From an uncultured Geobacteraceae bacterium (GTDB taxonomy: Bacteria > Desulfobacterota > Desulfuromonadia > Geobacterales > Pseudopelobacteraceae), in contig CAIQWT010000085.1 in NCBI GenBank assembly GCA_903875605.1, positions 38,194-102,193 on the forward strand: 64,000 bases of DNA, in the 5' to 3' direction. Shown one piece after another: positions 9,256 through 17,950 of this stretch (position 1 is the first letter of the stretch; every line of letters begins with the position of its first letter). The notes under the pieces are model-generated. The model did not search any database, was not told the DNA's origin, and saw nothing but the letters and a program-made list of their open reading frames with translations. Both the position numbers and the translations under genes were made by a program.

Positions 9256-11163
9256 ATGGAAAAATGGTCTATTAATGATTCAGCCAAGATTTATAACATC
9301 GACAACTGGGGTTCTGACCTCTTCTCTATCAACAAAAAAGGGAATATCTGCGTTCACCCTTCATCAAACTCCAAACAGGTAATTGACCTGCGCGACCTCG
9401 TTGATGACCTGATCAAGCGCAAAATAAAACCACCTATTTTACTGCGCTTCATGGATGTTCTGCAGGGACGCATTGCTTCGATAAATCGCGTATTCCGCAA
9501 TGCAATTCAGGAAAACGCCTACCCTGCCAAATACCAGACCTTCTACCCGATAAAAGTCAACCAGCAGCGTCAAGTGGTGGAAGCTATAGCCGCATATGGT
9601 AAGCGTTACAACATAGGTCTTGAAGTCGGATCAAAACCGGAACTGGTGGCTGGTATTTCCATCTCCAGCGGCAACAACCTACCGATCATCTGCAATGGCT
9701 ACAAAGACGCCGAATACATTGAAACCGTACTGTACGCCACAAAAATAGGTTTTGATATTACGCTGGTTGTAGAGAAACTTTTTGAGCTGGAAAAAATCAT
9801 AGAAATATCCAAAAAAACCGGAATAACTCCAAAACTGGGCATTCGGGTCAAGCTTTCATCCAAGGGGACCGGTAAATGGGCAACCTCCGGCGGAGAAGAT
9901 GCTAAATTCGGCCTGCGTATGTCGGAAATCATTGCGGCGATACGGATGCTTGAAGACCATGGAATGCTGGATGCAGTCAAACTGCTGCATTCTCATATCG
10001 GTAGCCAGATCACAAAAATAGATAAAATAAAGACCGCACTGATTGAAGTTGCCCGCGTCTACACCGAGATGAAAAAGCTTGGGGTAGGTATCGAGTTTCT
10101 TGATATTGGCGGGGGCTTAGGTGTCGATTACGACGGTTCCAAATCGAGCTATTTTTCTAGCGTCAATTATACGATTGAAGAGTACGCTAACGACGTCATC
10201 TACCAGATCAAAAACATCTGTGACGAAGCGGGGGTTGAATGCCCCAATATCATTTCAGAATCCGGACGGGCTACTGTTGCCCACTATTCGGTGTTGGTAA
10301 CCAATGTCCTTAATACCAACACCCAACACCTGATGCCGAATTTTGAAGAAATTCTTGCCCAGTCTGAAAAAGTGGCACCTACCGTTAAAAAACTGATGGA
10401 TATTTACAAAAGTATTGACCGTTACTCACTGCGTGAGGATTACCACGACACGCTACAGCTTATCAATGAAGCGGTCAGCCTCTTCAACCTGGGGTACCTG
10501 ACGCTTAACGACCGGGCAATTGCAGAATGGCTCTACTCGAAGATTATCAAAAAAATCAACAGTATTGTTGAGAAGATCAAGCCGATTCCGGAGGAGTTGC
10601 AGAATTTCCAGCTCTCTATGCGTCAAACTTATTTTGCAAACTTTTCACTGTTCCAATCGATCCCCGACTCCTGGGCCATTGATCAGCTATTCCCGATCAT
10701 GCCTATTCAGCGCCTTAACCAGAAACCAGACGTAATTGCCTCCATTGCAGATATTACCTGCGACTCGGACGGCGAAATCACCAGTTTTGTTGGCGAAAAC
10801 GGTCGTGCTAAGTACCTGCCGCTGCACAAGATCAAGAAGGACGAGGATTATTATATCGGTTTCTTCCTGATCGGTGCCTATCAGGAGATCCTGGGGGACC
10901 TGCACAACCTGTTCGGCGATACAAATGCCGTTCATATAACCTTCAACAAAAAGACCGGCTATATGATTGATACCGTCATAAACGGCGATGCCACTTGGGA
11001 AACCCTGAAATACGTCCAGTACAAGGGACCCGAAATTTTAAAGCGCGTCAGAGACAATCTGGAAAAAAGCGTAGCGACAAAGAAGATCTCTATTGAAGAG
11101 AGCAGTCATTTTATTGAACTGCTGGACAGAACACTGCTGGGATATACTTATCTGGGCGAATAA
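9256..11163 (+). CDS. speA: Biosynthetic arginine decarboxylase
   Basis: PLP enzyme converting arginine to agmatine, the first step of a polyamine pathway. The 635 residues match the SpeA fold. An alanine-racemase-like barrel carries the PLP lysine in FYPIKVNQQRQV (about residue 100) and HSHIGSQ. The glycine-rich phosphate loop IGGGLGVDYDGS and the substrate motif around VSESGRATVAHYS follow, then the helical insert and C-terminal beta domain. GAGGAAC precedes the ATG at 9256. It is followed by two genes that can turn putrescine into spermidine, but the agmatine-to-putrescine enzyme is not in this window. Confidence 0.96.
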   Translation: MEKWSINDSAKIYNIDNWGSDLFSINKKGNICVHPSSNSKQVIDLRDLVDDLIKRKIKPPILLRFMDVLQGRIASINRVFRNAIQENAYPAKYQTFYPIKVNQQRQVVEAIAAYGKRYNIGLEVGSKPELVAGISISSGNNLPIICNGYKDAEYIETVLYATKIGFDITLVVEKLFELEKIIEISKKTGITPKLGIRVKLSSKGTGKWATSGGEDAKFGLRMSEIIAAIRMLEDHGMLDAVKLLHSHIGSQITKIDKIKTALIEVARVYTEMKKLGVGIEFLDIGGGLGVDYDGSKSSYFSSVNYTIEEYANDVIYQIKNICDEAGVECPNIISESGRATVAHYSVLVTNVLNTNTQHLMPNFEEILAQSEKVAPTVKKLMDIYKSIDRYSLREDYHDTLQLINEAVSLFNLGYLTLNDRAIAEWLYSKIIKKINSIVEKIKPIPEELQNFQLSMRQTYFANFSLFQSIPDSWAIDQLFPIMPIQRLNQKPDVIASIADITCDSDGEITSFVGENGRAKYLPLHKIKKDEDYYIGFFLIGAYQEILGDLHNLFGDTNAVHITFNKKTGYMIDTVINGDATWETLKYVQYKGPEILKRVRDNLEKSVATKKISIEESSHFIELLDRTLLGYTYLGE

Positions 11164-11175
11164 ATGTTTATGCAG

Positions 11176-11203
11176 TGGCGAATTGAGTTCGCCAACCTTT
11201 TAA
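11176..11203 (+). terminator. Possible weak Rho-independent terminator after speA
   Basis: TGGCGAA (11176-11182) pairs with TTCGCCA (11188-11194) around a five-base loop and is followed by ACCTTTTAAT. The T-tract is short, so partial read-through into the next gene is likely. Confidence 0.4.
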
Positions 11204-11254
11204 TATTCCCACAAGGGCGTATACATTGCGCCCCCTCAAAGGAAGGGTACACGA

Positions 11255-12451
11255 ATGAGTAAAGTTCTTATAATCGGAGCTGGTGGGGTCGGCGGTGTTG
11301 TTACCCATAAATGTGCACAGCGAAGAGACATTTTTACAGATATCACACTCGCTTCACGCACAAAATCCAAGTGTGATGTTATCGCAGCCCAGCTGGGTAA
11401 CAGTATTAATACTGCACAGGTTGACGCTGACAACGTGCCGGAACTTGTCGCCCTGATTAAACAGGTGCAGCCCAAACTTGTAATCAACGTGGCGCTCCCT
11501 TATCAGGACCTGACGATCATGGATGCCTGCCTGGAAACCGGCGTAGATTATCTTGACACTGCCAACTACGAACCTCTTGACACCGCTAAATTTGAGTATT
11601 CCTGGCAGTGGGCCTATCAGGAACGATTCAAGGAAAAAGGTCTGATGGCGCTGCTCGGCTCTGGATTTGATCCGGGGGTGACTAATGTCTACACAGCTCT
11701 GGCTGCAAAAAAATATCTTGATGTAGTCGAAGGGATTGACATCATCGATGCCAATGCCGGAAGCCATGGGTTGCCTTTTGCTACCAATTTCAACCCGGAG
11801 ATAAACATCCGCGAGATAACGGCCACCTGCCGTCACTGGGAGAACGGGCAGTGGGTCGAAAGCCCGCCATTGGCAACAAAACACACCTTTGATTTTCCTG
11901 AAGGGATCGGCCCTTTTAACATTTACCGCCTTTACCATGAAGAGATGGAGTCATTGGTCACCCATATCCCGACTATCAAAAAAGCCCAGTTCTGGATGAC
12001 CTTCTCCGACAACTATCTGAAGCACCTTGAGGTACTGCAGAATGTCGGCATGACCCGAATTGACGAAGTGGAGTTTAACGGCCAGAAAATAGTACCGATC
12101 CAATTTCTGAAAGCCCTGCTTCCTGATCCCGGCTCTTTGGGGCCGCTGACCAAAGGAAAAACCTGCATCGGTGTCATTGCCCGCGGCATGAAAGACGGCC
12201 AGCGGAAACAGGTTTACATCTACAATATATGCGACCATGAAGCCTGCTACAAAGAGGTACAATCACAGGCCATCAGTTACACTACCGGCGTTCCTGCTGT
12301 GGTAGGAGCAATAATGATGCTGACCGATAAATGGCGAGGTGCCGGAGTTTTCAATATGGAGCAGTTTGATCCGGAACTGTTTCTGGAGGTTCTGGGACCA
12401 ATGGGACTGCCAACCGTTGTAGTAGACGGCGGCGACTGGCCGGAACTGTAA
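11255..12451 (+). CDS. Carboxynorspermidine/carboxyspermidine dehydrogenase (saccharopine dehydrogenase family)
   Basis: A 398-residue NAD(P)H-dependent enzyme. It begins MSKVLIIGAGGVGGVVTHK, a Rossmann dinucleotide site, and continues with the family segments LINVALPYQDLTIMDACL and GSGFDPGVTNVY. In the carboxynorspermidine synthase branch the enzyme condenses aspartate semialdehyde with putrescine or diaminopropane and reduces the imine. The next gene is the matching decarboxylase, which supports this role over true lysine-pathway saccharopine dehydrogenase. AAAGGAAGG lies upstream of the ATG at 11255. Substrate preference (putrescine or diaminopropane) is not visible in the sequence; speA next door favours putrescine. 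Confidence 0.9.
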   Translation: MSKVLIIGAGGVGGVVTHKCAQRRDIFTDITLASRTKSKCDVIAAQLGNSINTAQVDADNVPELVALIKQVQPKLVINVALPYQDLTIMDACLETGVDYLDTANYEPLDTAKFEYSWQWAYQERFKEKGLMALLGSGFDPGVTNVYTALAAKKYLDVVEGIDIIDANAGSHGLPFATNFNPEINIREITATCRHWENGQWVESPPLATKHTFDFPEGIGPFNIYRLYHEEMESLVTHIPTIKKAQFWMTFSDNYLKHLEVLQNVGMTRIDEVEFNGQKIVPIQFLKALLPDPGSLGPLTKGKTCIGVIARGMKDGQRKQVYIYNICDHEACYKEVQSQAISYTTGVPAVVGAIMMLTDKWRGAGVFNMEQFDPELFLEVLGPMGLPTVVVDGGDWPEL

Positions 12452-12455
12452 TCCG

Positions 12456-13610
12456 TTGACCGGCATCGAAATTGATAAAATCCTCCGACTCGCACCATCT
12501 CCCGCCTACGTAGTTGATTTGGGTCGACTGCGCCACAATCTGGCCATCCTTGACCAGGTGCAACAGCGCAGCGGAGCCAAAATCCTACTGGCTATGAAAG
12601 CATTTTCCATGTGGAGCGTCTTCCCGCTCATTGGTGAAACACTTCATGGCGTTTGTGCCAGCTCTCCCTGGGAAGCGCAACTTGGGCGGGAAGAGTTCAA
12701 GGGTGAAGTTCACAGTTTTGCCGCAGCCTTCAAAGAGAGCGATGTTGTTGAACTGCTTGGTATCTCCAACCACCTTGTTTTCAATTCTTTCAATCAGCTT
12801 GAGCGCTTCCGCCCATTATGGGAAAAGGAAGCGGGACGGGTTTCCATTGGTCTCCGCGTCAACCCTGAACATTCCGAAGGTCATACAGAGATTTATGATC
12901 CATGCGCAGCTAACTCACGCCTGGGTATCCCACGTGCTGAATTCGAAGGGCGAGCACTGAACGGAGTTGAAGGACTACACTTCCATACTCTCTGCGAACA
13001 GCTTTTTGAACCTCTGGAGCGTACTGCAAAAGTTTTCGAGGAAAAATTCGGTGCGTTTCTGCCTGGAATGAAATGGCTCAATTTTGGCGGTGGCCACCAC
13101 ATAACCCGTGAAGGATACGACCTTGACGGACTGGTGGAACTGATAAAGTATTTCAAGGATAAATATGATCTTGAAATATACCTGGAACCGGGAGAGGCTG
13201 TTGCCATTGGAACAGGCATCCTGGTGGGCGAGGTGCTTGACGTAGTCAATAACGGCATGGATATCGCAATTCTTGATCTCTCCGCCACCTGCCACATGCC
13301 GGATATCCTTGAAATGCCCTACCGTCCCGACATCACCAACGGCTTTAATCCGGGAGAGAAAGTTCATACATACCGGCTTGCAGGTGCATCATGCCTGGCA
13401 GGTGATGTAATAGGTGACTGGTCCTTTGAGCAACCGCTCCAACCCGGAAGCAGAATCGTTTTCGAGGACATGTCACATTACACGATGGTCAAAACGACAA
13501 CATTCAACGGCATTCAGCACCCGCACATTTGTACTTTTGAGCCTGATACGGAAGAGCTTAAGATAGTGCGCAGTTTTGATTACCACGACTTTAAAGGCAA
13601 ATTATCATAG
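12456..13610 (+). CDS. nspC: Carboxynorspermidine/carboxyspermidine decarboxylase (TTG start)
   Basis: A 384-residue PLP decarboxylase of the alanine-racemase-fold group. The PLP lysine is in LLAMKAFSMW near residue 48, the phosphate-binding loop is NFGGGHHIT and the substrate segment is LEPGEAVAIGTG. It removes the carboxyl group from carboxyspermidine to give spermidine. The start is TTG at 12456, 4 nt after the stop of the dehydrogenase. No ATG lies near the conserved N-terminus and the Shine-Dalgarno site is poor, so expression is probably coupled to the upstream gene. Confidence 0.92.
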   Translation: MTGIEIDKILRLAPSPAYVVDLGRLRHNLAILDQVQQRSGAKILLAMKAFSMWSVFPLIGETLHGVCASSPWEAQLGREEFKGEVHSFAAAFKESDVVELLGISNHLVFNSFNQLERFRPLWEKEAGRVSIGLRVNPEHSEGHTEIYDPCAANSRLGIPRAEFEGRALNGVEGLHFHTLCEQLFEPLERTAKVFEEKFGAFLPGMKWLNFGGGHHITREGYDLDGLVELIKYFKDKYDLEIYLEPGEAVAIGTGILVGEVLDVVNNGMDIAILDLSATCHMPDILEMPYRPDITNGFNPGEKVHTYRLAGASCLAGDVIGDWSFEQPLQPGSRIVFEDMSHYTMVKTTTFNGIQHPHICTFEPDTEELKIVRSFDYHDFKGKLS

Positions 13611-13654
13611 AAAACGGGCGCCCTGACCGGTCTACCCTACAAGGAAATATACTC

Positions 13655-13864
13655 ATGTCAATAAACACACGAATATGGATGACAGGATCGCTGGACTGGT
13701 TCGGCTATATCGGCGAAGTAGAGATGTTTCTTGGTCACCGTTCTTTTCCCAATCCTCCTGAGGAGGGCGATGCCTGGACCAATGAGGTCGGCGACATGTT
13801 TAAAATCATTGATGGAGAAATAACTCTGTTAGGAAAAACCGACCCGCCAAAGAAGTACTGGTAA
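13655..13864 (+). CDS. Small protein of unknown function (69 aa)
   Basis: I do not recognise this family. The protein is acidic and rich in aromatic residues, contains SLDWFGYIGEVEMFLGH and ends TDPPKKYW. There is no signal peptide, membrane span or cysteine cluster. It is judged real because AAGGAA lies 9 nt before the ATG and it fits neatly between nspC and priA on the same strand. A role in polyamine metabolism would be a guess from position only. Confidence 0.6.
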   Translation: MSINTRIWMTGSLDWFGYIGEVEMFLGHRSFPNPPEEGDAWTNEVGDMFKIIDGEITLLGKTDPPKKYW

Positions 13865-13905
13865 GACAAGCAGATGCGATCACAATCACTACAGTTACCG
13901 TCTGC

Positions 13906-16143
13906 ATGACTGACCCACAGCATATCATTGAAGTTGCAATTCCGCTGTACCTGGAAAAAACCTTCCACTACCTCGTACCTGAACGTCTGCAGCACGAAGC
14001 GCTAACCGGGCGACGTGCCTTGGTTCCATTCGGAAATCGGAAACTGACCGGCTATATTTTAGGTAAAGCTGCCGGTTCAGAAATCATCAAACTAAAAGAA
14101 ATTATAGAGATTCTGGACAGCGAACCGCTCTGGACCGCATGCGAACTGGAATTTTTTCGCTGGACCGCTTCCTATTATCAGCACCCCCTCGGTGAAGTGG
14201 TGCGCACCGCGCTCCCTGCCGGAATCAATATTCAGACACGCAAAGGCACAACCGGCGAAGATTCGCACCTGACCGGAGGCAAAAATGTCAGGCGTGAGAA
14301 GTTCTACCTTCCCGGTCCTACTGAAGACCCGCTCCGACAACCAAGCGCAAAGGCCCAGGAAATTCTGGCGGTCATTCGCGAGGCTGGTAATATTTCGGCG
14401 GCGGACCTGCGTAAACGCTTTGGGGTCTGCACTCCACAGCTAAAACGACTGGTCGAGCTTGATTTGAGCAGGATTGAAGAGCGCGAAGTATACCGTGACC
14501 CATTTAAAGACTGCATCGTCAAGCTTGACGAACCACGCTGCTTACACACCCATCAAAAGGGTGCCCTGGATGCAATAGCAGATGCCCTCAACCTGCAGAA
14601 GTTTTCACCGTTTCTACTATACGGCGTGACCGGTAGCGGCAAAACCGAAGTATATCTTCAAGCAATTTCACACGCTCTTGATCTCGGCAAAAACGCACTG
14701 GTTCTGGTCCCTGAGATAGCCCTCACCCCGCAGCTGACTGGACGCTTTCAAGCCCGTTTCGGCGGAGGCATAGCTATTCTGCACAGTGGACTATCCGATG
14801 GCGAACGTTATGACGAATGGCGCCGCATCCGAAGGGGCCTGGCCCGGATTGTTATCGGTGCCCGCTCGGCCATTTTTGCACCACTGGATAAAATAGGTAT
14901 CATTATTGTCGATGAAGAGCACGAAGGCTCATTCAAGCAATCCGATGGCCTCCGCTATAATGCTCGCGACCTGGCACTGGTGCGGGGAAGATTGGAGCAG
15001 AGCGCTGTCGTACTTGGCTCGGCTACTCCATCAGTAACCAGCATCCATGCTGCCAGTGAAGGGCGTCTGACGCTACTGGGACTGCCGGAGCGGGTTGAAG
15101 GGCGCCCGATGCCGGTTGTTGAATTGGTGGACATGAAAGGGAGTAAGACAACGCTTTCAGCATCGCTGTCTCTTTGTTTAGCTGAAACGCTAGAAGAGCG
15201 ACGTCAGGCAATCGTATTTCTAAACCGACGCGGCTTCGCTACTTTCCTGGTCTGTACTGACTGCGGAAAACCGCTGACCTGCCCTAACTGTTCGGTTACT
15301 CTGACCTATCATCGCCAGCGGGGTCAGAGTCTTTGTCATTACTGCGATTATGCTGTCCCGGCACCCGGCACCTGCCCCGCGTGTAGAGGAACGACACTAA
15401 GTGAACTTGGGGCAGGTACCGAAAAGTTGGAGTACGAATTGAAAGAGTTGCTGCCTTCTGCGCGCGTCCTCCGTATGGATAGCGACACAACATCAGGCAA
15501 GGGGAGCCACGAGCGCCTGCTGACACGAATGAACGACGGCAGCGCAGATATTTTGGTAGGCACTCAGATGATTGCCAAGGGGCATGATTTTCCTGAAGTA
15601 ACGCTTGTGGGAGTTGTGAATGCCGAAGCAAGTCTTGGAATGCCCGATTTTAGAGCCGCCGAGCGGACCTTTCAGCTGCTTTCGCAGGTTATTGGACGTG
15701 CGGGACGAGGAGAGAACCCCGGGAGGGTAGTAGTACAGGCGATTGATACGGGACACTATGCGATTCGTTCTGCTGCAGAGCATGATGCAGCCGGATTTTA
15801 TCAACAGGAACTGGAGTTTCGTCGCGAAGCCGGTTATCCCCCGTTCACATTTCTCGCGGCCTTCGCCATCTCTGGCCTTGCAGAGCATACCGTGTCCGAA
15901 CAGGCCGATATGACAGCTCGTTTGCTGGCTCAGCTCAAATCTGAACTAAAAATTCGAGTTGATATCCTTGGCCCGGTACCCTCACCCATCTATCGCCTAC
16001 GCAATCGTTTTCGCCGCCAGATTTTACTCAAAGCAGTAATTCGAGGCGATCTTCATCGTTTACTTGCCTTCTGGCGACAACGGGTAAACGTTGTCTCAAC
16101 GGTGCGTATTTCCGTAGATATAGATCCGGTTGATATGATGTAG
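13906..16143 (+). CDS. priA: Primosomal protein N' (replication restart helicase PriA)
   Basis: DExH 3'-5' helicase that reloads the replisome at stalled forks. The 745 residues contain an N-terminal DNA-binding domain, Walker A GVTGSGKTEVY near residue 243, the DEEH box in VDEEHEGSFKQ, and helicase motifs including GSATPS. The cysteine-rich zinc region is CTDCGKPLTCPNC, CHYC and CPAC, as in all PriA proteins. The RAAERTFQLLSQVIGRAGRG motif VI lies toward the C-terminus. The ATG at 13906 lacks a clear Shine-Dalgarno site but the N-terminus fits the family. It ends before a strong bidirectional terminator. Confidence 0.97.
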   Translation: MTDPQHIIEVAIPLYLEKTFHYLVPERLQHEALTGRRALVPFGNRKLTGYILGKAAGSEIIKLKEIIEILDSEPLWTACELEFFRWTASYYQHPLGEVVRTALPAGINIQTRKGTTGEDSHLTGGKNVRREKFYLPGPTEDPLRQPSAKAQEILAVIREAGNISAADLRKRFGVCTPQLKRLVELDLSRIEEREVYRDPFKDCIVKLDEPRCLHTHQKGALDAIADALNLQKFSPFLLYGVTGSGKTEVYLQAISHALDLGKNALVLVPEIALTPQLTGRFQARFGGGIAILHSGLSDGERYDEWRRIRRGLARIVIGARSAIFAPLDKIGIIIVDEEHEGSFKQSDGLRYNARDLALVRGRLEQSAVVLGSATPSVTSIHAASEGRLTLLGLPERVEGRPMPVVELVDMKGSKTTLSASLSLCLAETLEERRQAIVFLNRRGFATFLVCTDCGKPLTCPNCSVTLTYHRQRGQSLCHYCDYAVPAPGTCPACRGTTLSELGAGTEKLEYELKELLPSARVLRMDSDTTSGKGSHERLLTRMNDGSADILVGTQMIAKGHDFPEVTLVGVVNAEASLGMPDFRAAERTFQLLSQVIGRAGRGENPGRVVVQAIDTGHYAIRSAAEHDAAGFYQQELEFRREAGYPPFTFLAAFAISGLAEHTVSEQADMTARLLAQLKSELKIRVDILGPVPSPIYRLRNRFRRQILLKAVIRGDLHRLLAFWRQRVNVVSTVRISVDIDPVDMM

Positions 16144-16167
16144 GCTCAGCTTCAGAACCAAACGTAA

Positions 16168-16206
16168 ACGAGGCCCACAGAAATCTGCGGGCCTCGTTTT
16201 ATTTAA
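16168..16206 (+). terminator. Bidirectional Rho-independent terminator between convergent genes
   Basis: ACGAGGCCC (16168-16176) pairs with GGGCCTCGT (16189-16197). An inner CAGA/TCTG stem closes a two-base loop, separated from the outer stem by one A-C mismatch. The T-rich run TTTTATTTAATT follows on +. It lies between priA and the convergent barrel gene and can serve both, although the minus-side T-tract is weaker. Confidence 0.88.
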
Positions 16207-16221
16207 TTATGTACAACCCGA

Positions 16222-17769
16222 TCAGAAGGTCGTGCTCAAACCAAACTCAACCTTTGCTTCACGTGGGTATGATTGGTTATCGTATCTGCCGGTTGCTGTT
16301 GCAACTGCAGCATCAAGATCAAAACGCATCCAGCGCGGCCCCAGAGACAAACCTCCGGTAATAACCGGCTTGCCGGCCGTTTCGGCGATATTTTTATACG
16401 CCCCGGCGCGCAGTGCTAACCACAGTGCATACCAGTGTTCAAAATGGGCCTCTAAACCGCCCCCTATGTTCTGGCTATCGCGTCCTTGCATGATGGTCTT
16501 ATTCTTGGTTATATCAAAATCGGCCGCCAGTGATAGCCAGCTTAAAGGCTCGAGACCAAGTCCGATGCGGCCCTGCGGTTCAACCTTGACTTTCTCGGTT
16601 GGTGCAAAAGTAACAGGATCCTTTGGACCGTCAAACTTCGGTGAATTCAGATTTTTTACAGCCAGTCCCACATTGATCGGGCCAATAAACTTTATCTCTT
16701 CAAGGCGCCACAGCACACCCAAATCAACACCTAATTGCGTTGACTCAGAATGATTGTCCTTCACTTTAGATGTAATATCTTTAGAATCTTTAAGCTTCAT
16801 TACTTCGTAATCAGTTGAATATACAGTACCCTGCATAACTTTTGCTGCCGCGCCAATACCAAGTTTGCCGAAACTTCCCAGATCAAATTTATGCCCGTAT
16901 GCCAATGGCACTTCTACAACAGCAAGCCCACGCAACAGCACTGTTGTTTTATTATTGTCAATAGACGTATTGGCTGCCGATGTTGCCGTAAGAGTCGGCG
17001 CTATCACCTGTAGGCCCTGAGCTATTTGCGCTGGTGTCAGGCCGGTTGTGTTGCCGCCACTACTTTTTAGTTGCACCTCAAGCGTTGTAAGAAGGTTCTT
17101 GGCTTGTTGGATCTGTGCAGCGGTTGAAGTCGCCGCCGGAGCTAACGCTTCTAATAACTTGCTATATTCAGCCGGACTGAAATAAGTCGCAATTCCGTTT
17201 GAATTCAGGCTTGAAGCGCCCATATCTGCAGAAAGTTGGGTAACAGATGTCGCCACTCCGGTATTACCAGCACGAATATTTACAAGGTCAACCGACCCGA
17301 CCCCAGCGCCTACTTCGCTGATACCTATTATGCCTAGACCAAAGTTACGGAACTGGAATCCAAGAGTGAGATCAACATTTACTGCCAGGTCACCTTTTTT
17401 ATCGTTGAGGTCTTGAAGAACACCGGCATACTGAGCCGCCTTGGCTGTCGCATCTGTAACCTGCTGCGCAGTTGCACCTGCACTGTAGTTCATATCAGTA
17501 GTAGAAAGATCCAGTTTACCAATTTTATCAACATTATCAGCAAGTGAAGAGCTGATAGCTACGCCAACACCGGCCCCCAATCTCATACTGAACGACTTTT
17601 CATAAAATGCCAGCCCCGCCGGATTGATGAAAGTGGCATATGAATCTGTCGTTCGTGCAACTCCAGCGCGCCCCATTCCCAATGCACCCGGAGTTTGGAA
17701 TTCCATTGCCTGTGCCATCACCGGCAGTGACAGACCAAGGAGCGTAACTGCTGTCATTATCTTCTTCAT
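16222..17769 (-). CDS. Outer-membrane beta-barrel protein (TraF-like/OmpP1-FadL-like)
   Basis: A 515-residue exported protein. It has a signal peptide (MKKIMTAVTLLGLSLPVMAQA, residues 1-21) followed by the segment GALGMGRAGVARTTDSYATFINPAGLAFYE. This resembles the N-terminus of FadL-type barrels and of the family that databases label conjugal-transfer TraF. Alternating hydrophobic strands and a C-terminal phenylalanine (VEFGLSTTF) indicate insertion by the Bam machinery. The middle (about residues 180-270) is Ala/Thr/Gln-rich and probably an extracellular or periplasmic insertion. AAGGAG precedes the ATG. It stands alone with its own promoter and terminator; a transport substrate cannot be named, and no conjugation genes are nearby. 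Confidence 0.8.
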   Translation of the reverse strand: MKKIMTAVTLLGLSLPVMAQAMEFQTPGALGMGRAGVARTTDSYATFINPAGLAFYEKSFSMRLGAGVGVAISSSLADNVDKIGKLDLSTTDMNYSAGATAQQVTDATAKAAQYAGVLQDLNDKKGDLAVNVDLTLGFQFRNFGLGIIGISEVGAGVGSVDLVNIRAGNTGVATSVTQLSADMGASSLNSNGIATYFSPAEYSKLLEALAPAATSTAAQIQQAKNLLTTLEVQLKSSGGNTTGLTPAQIAQGLQVIAPTLTATSAANTSIDNNKTTVLLRGLAVVEVPLAYGHKFDLGSFGKLGIGAAAKVMQGTVYSTDYEVMKLKDSKDITSKVKDNHSESTQLGVDLGVLWRLEEIKFIGPINVGLAVKNLNSPKFDGPKDPVTFAPTEKVKVEPQGRIGLGLEPLSWLSLAADFDITKNKTIMQGRDSQNIGGGLEAHFEHWYALWLALRAGAYKNIAETAGKPVITGGLSLGPRWMRFDLDAAVATATGRYDNQSYPREAKVEFGLSTTF

Positions 17770-17815
17770 ACTATTCTCCTTATTAATCAGGATTTAAAAG
17801 CAAAAACCAATATCT

Positions 17816-17843
17816 ACTATAAATAAATAATAACCTCTGTCAA
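17816..17843 (-). promoter_or_regulatory. Sigma-70 promoter of the outer-membrane barrel gene
   Basis: On the minus strand TTGACA (17838-17843) and TATAGT (17816-17821) are separated by 16 nt and lie about 47 nt before the ATG. This is the best sigma-70-type match in the window. Confidence 0.72.
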
Positions 17844-17950
17844 GTCACAAAAAAGCGCTTTAAAACAACGGAGATTTATTCAACTGCCGTTTAGATAAAA
17901 TATCTGATAGAATATCCACCATACTTCTGCATTAACACGGACTATTATCT

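Noticed and set aside
16222..17769. Conjugal transfer function suggested by TraF-like similarity
   Set aside because: No other conjugation gene is nearby and the sequence reads as a stand-alone outer-membrane barrel with its own promoter and terminator.
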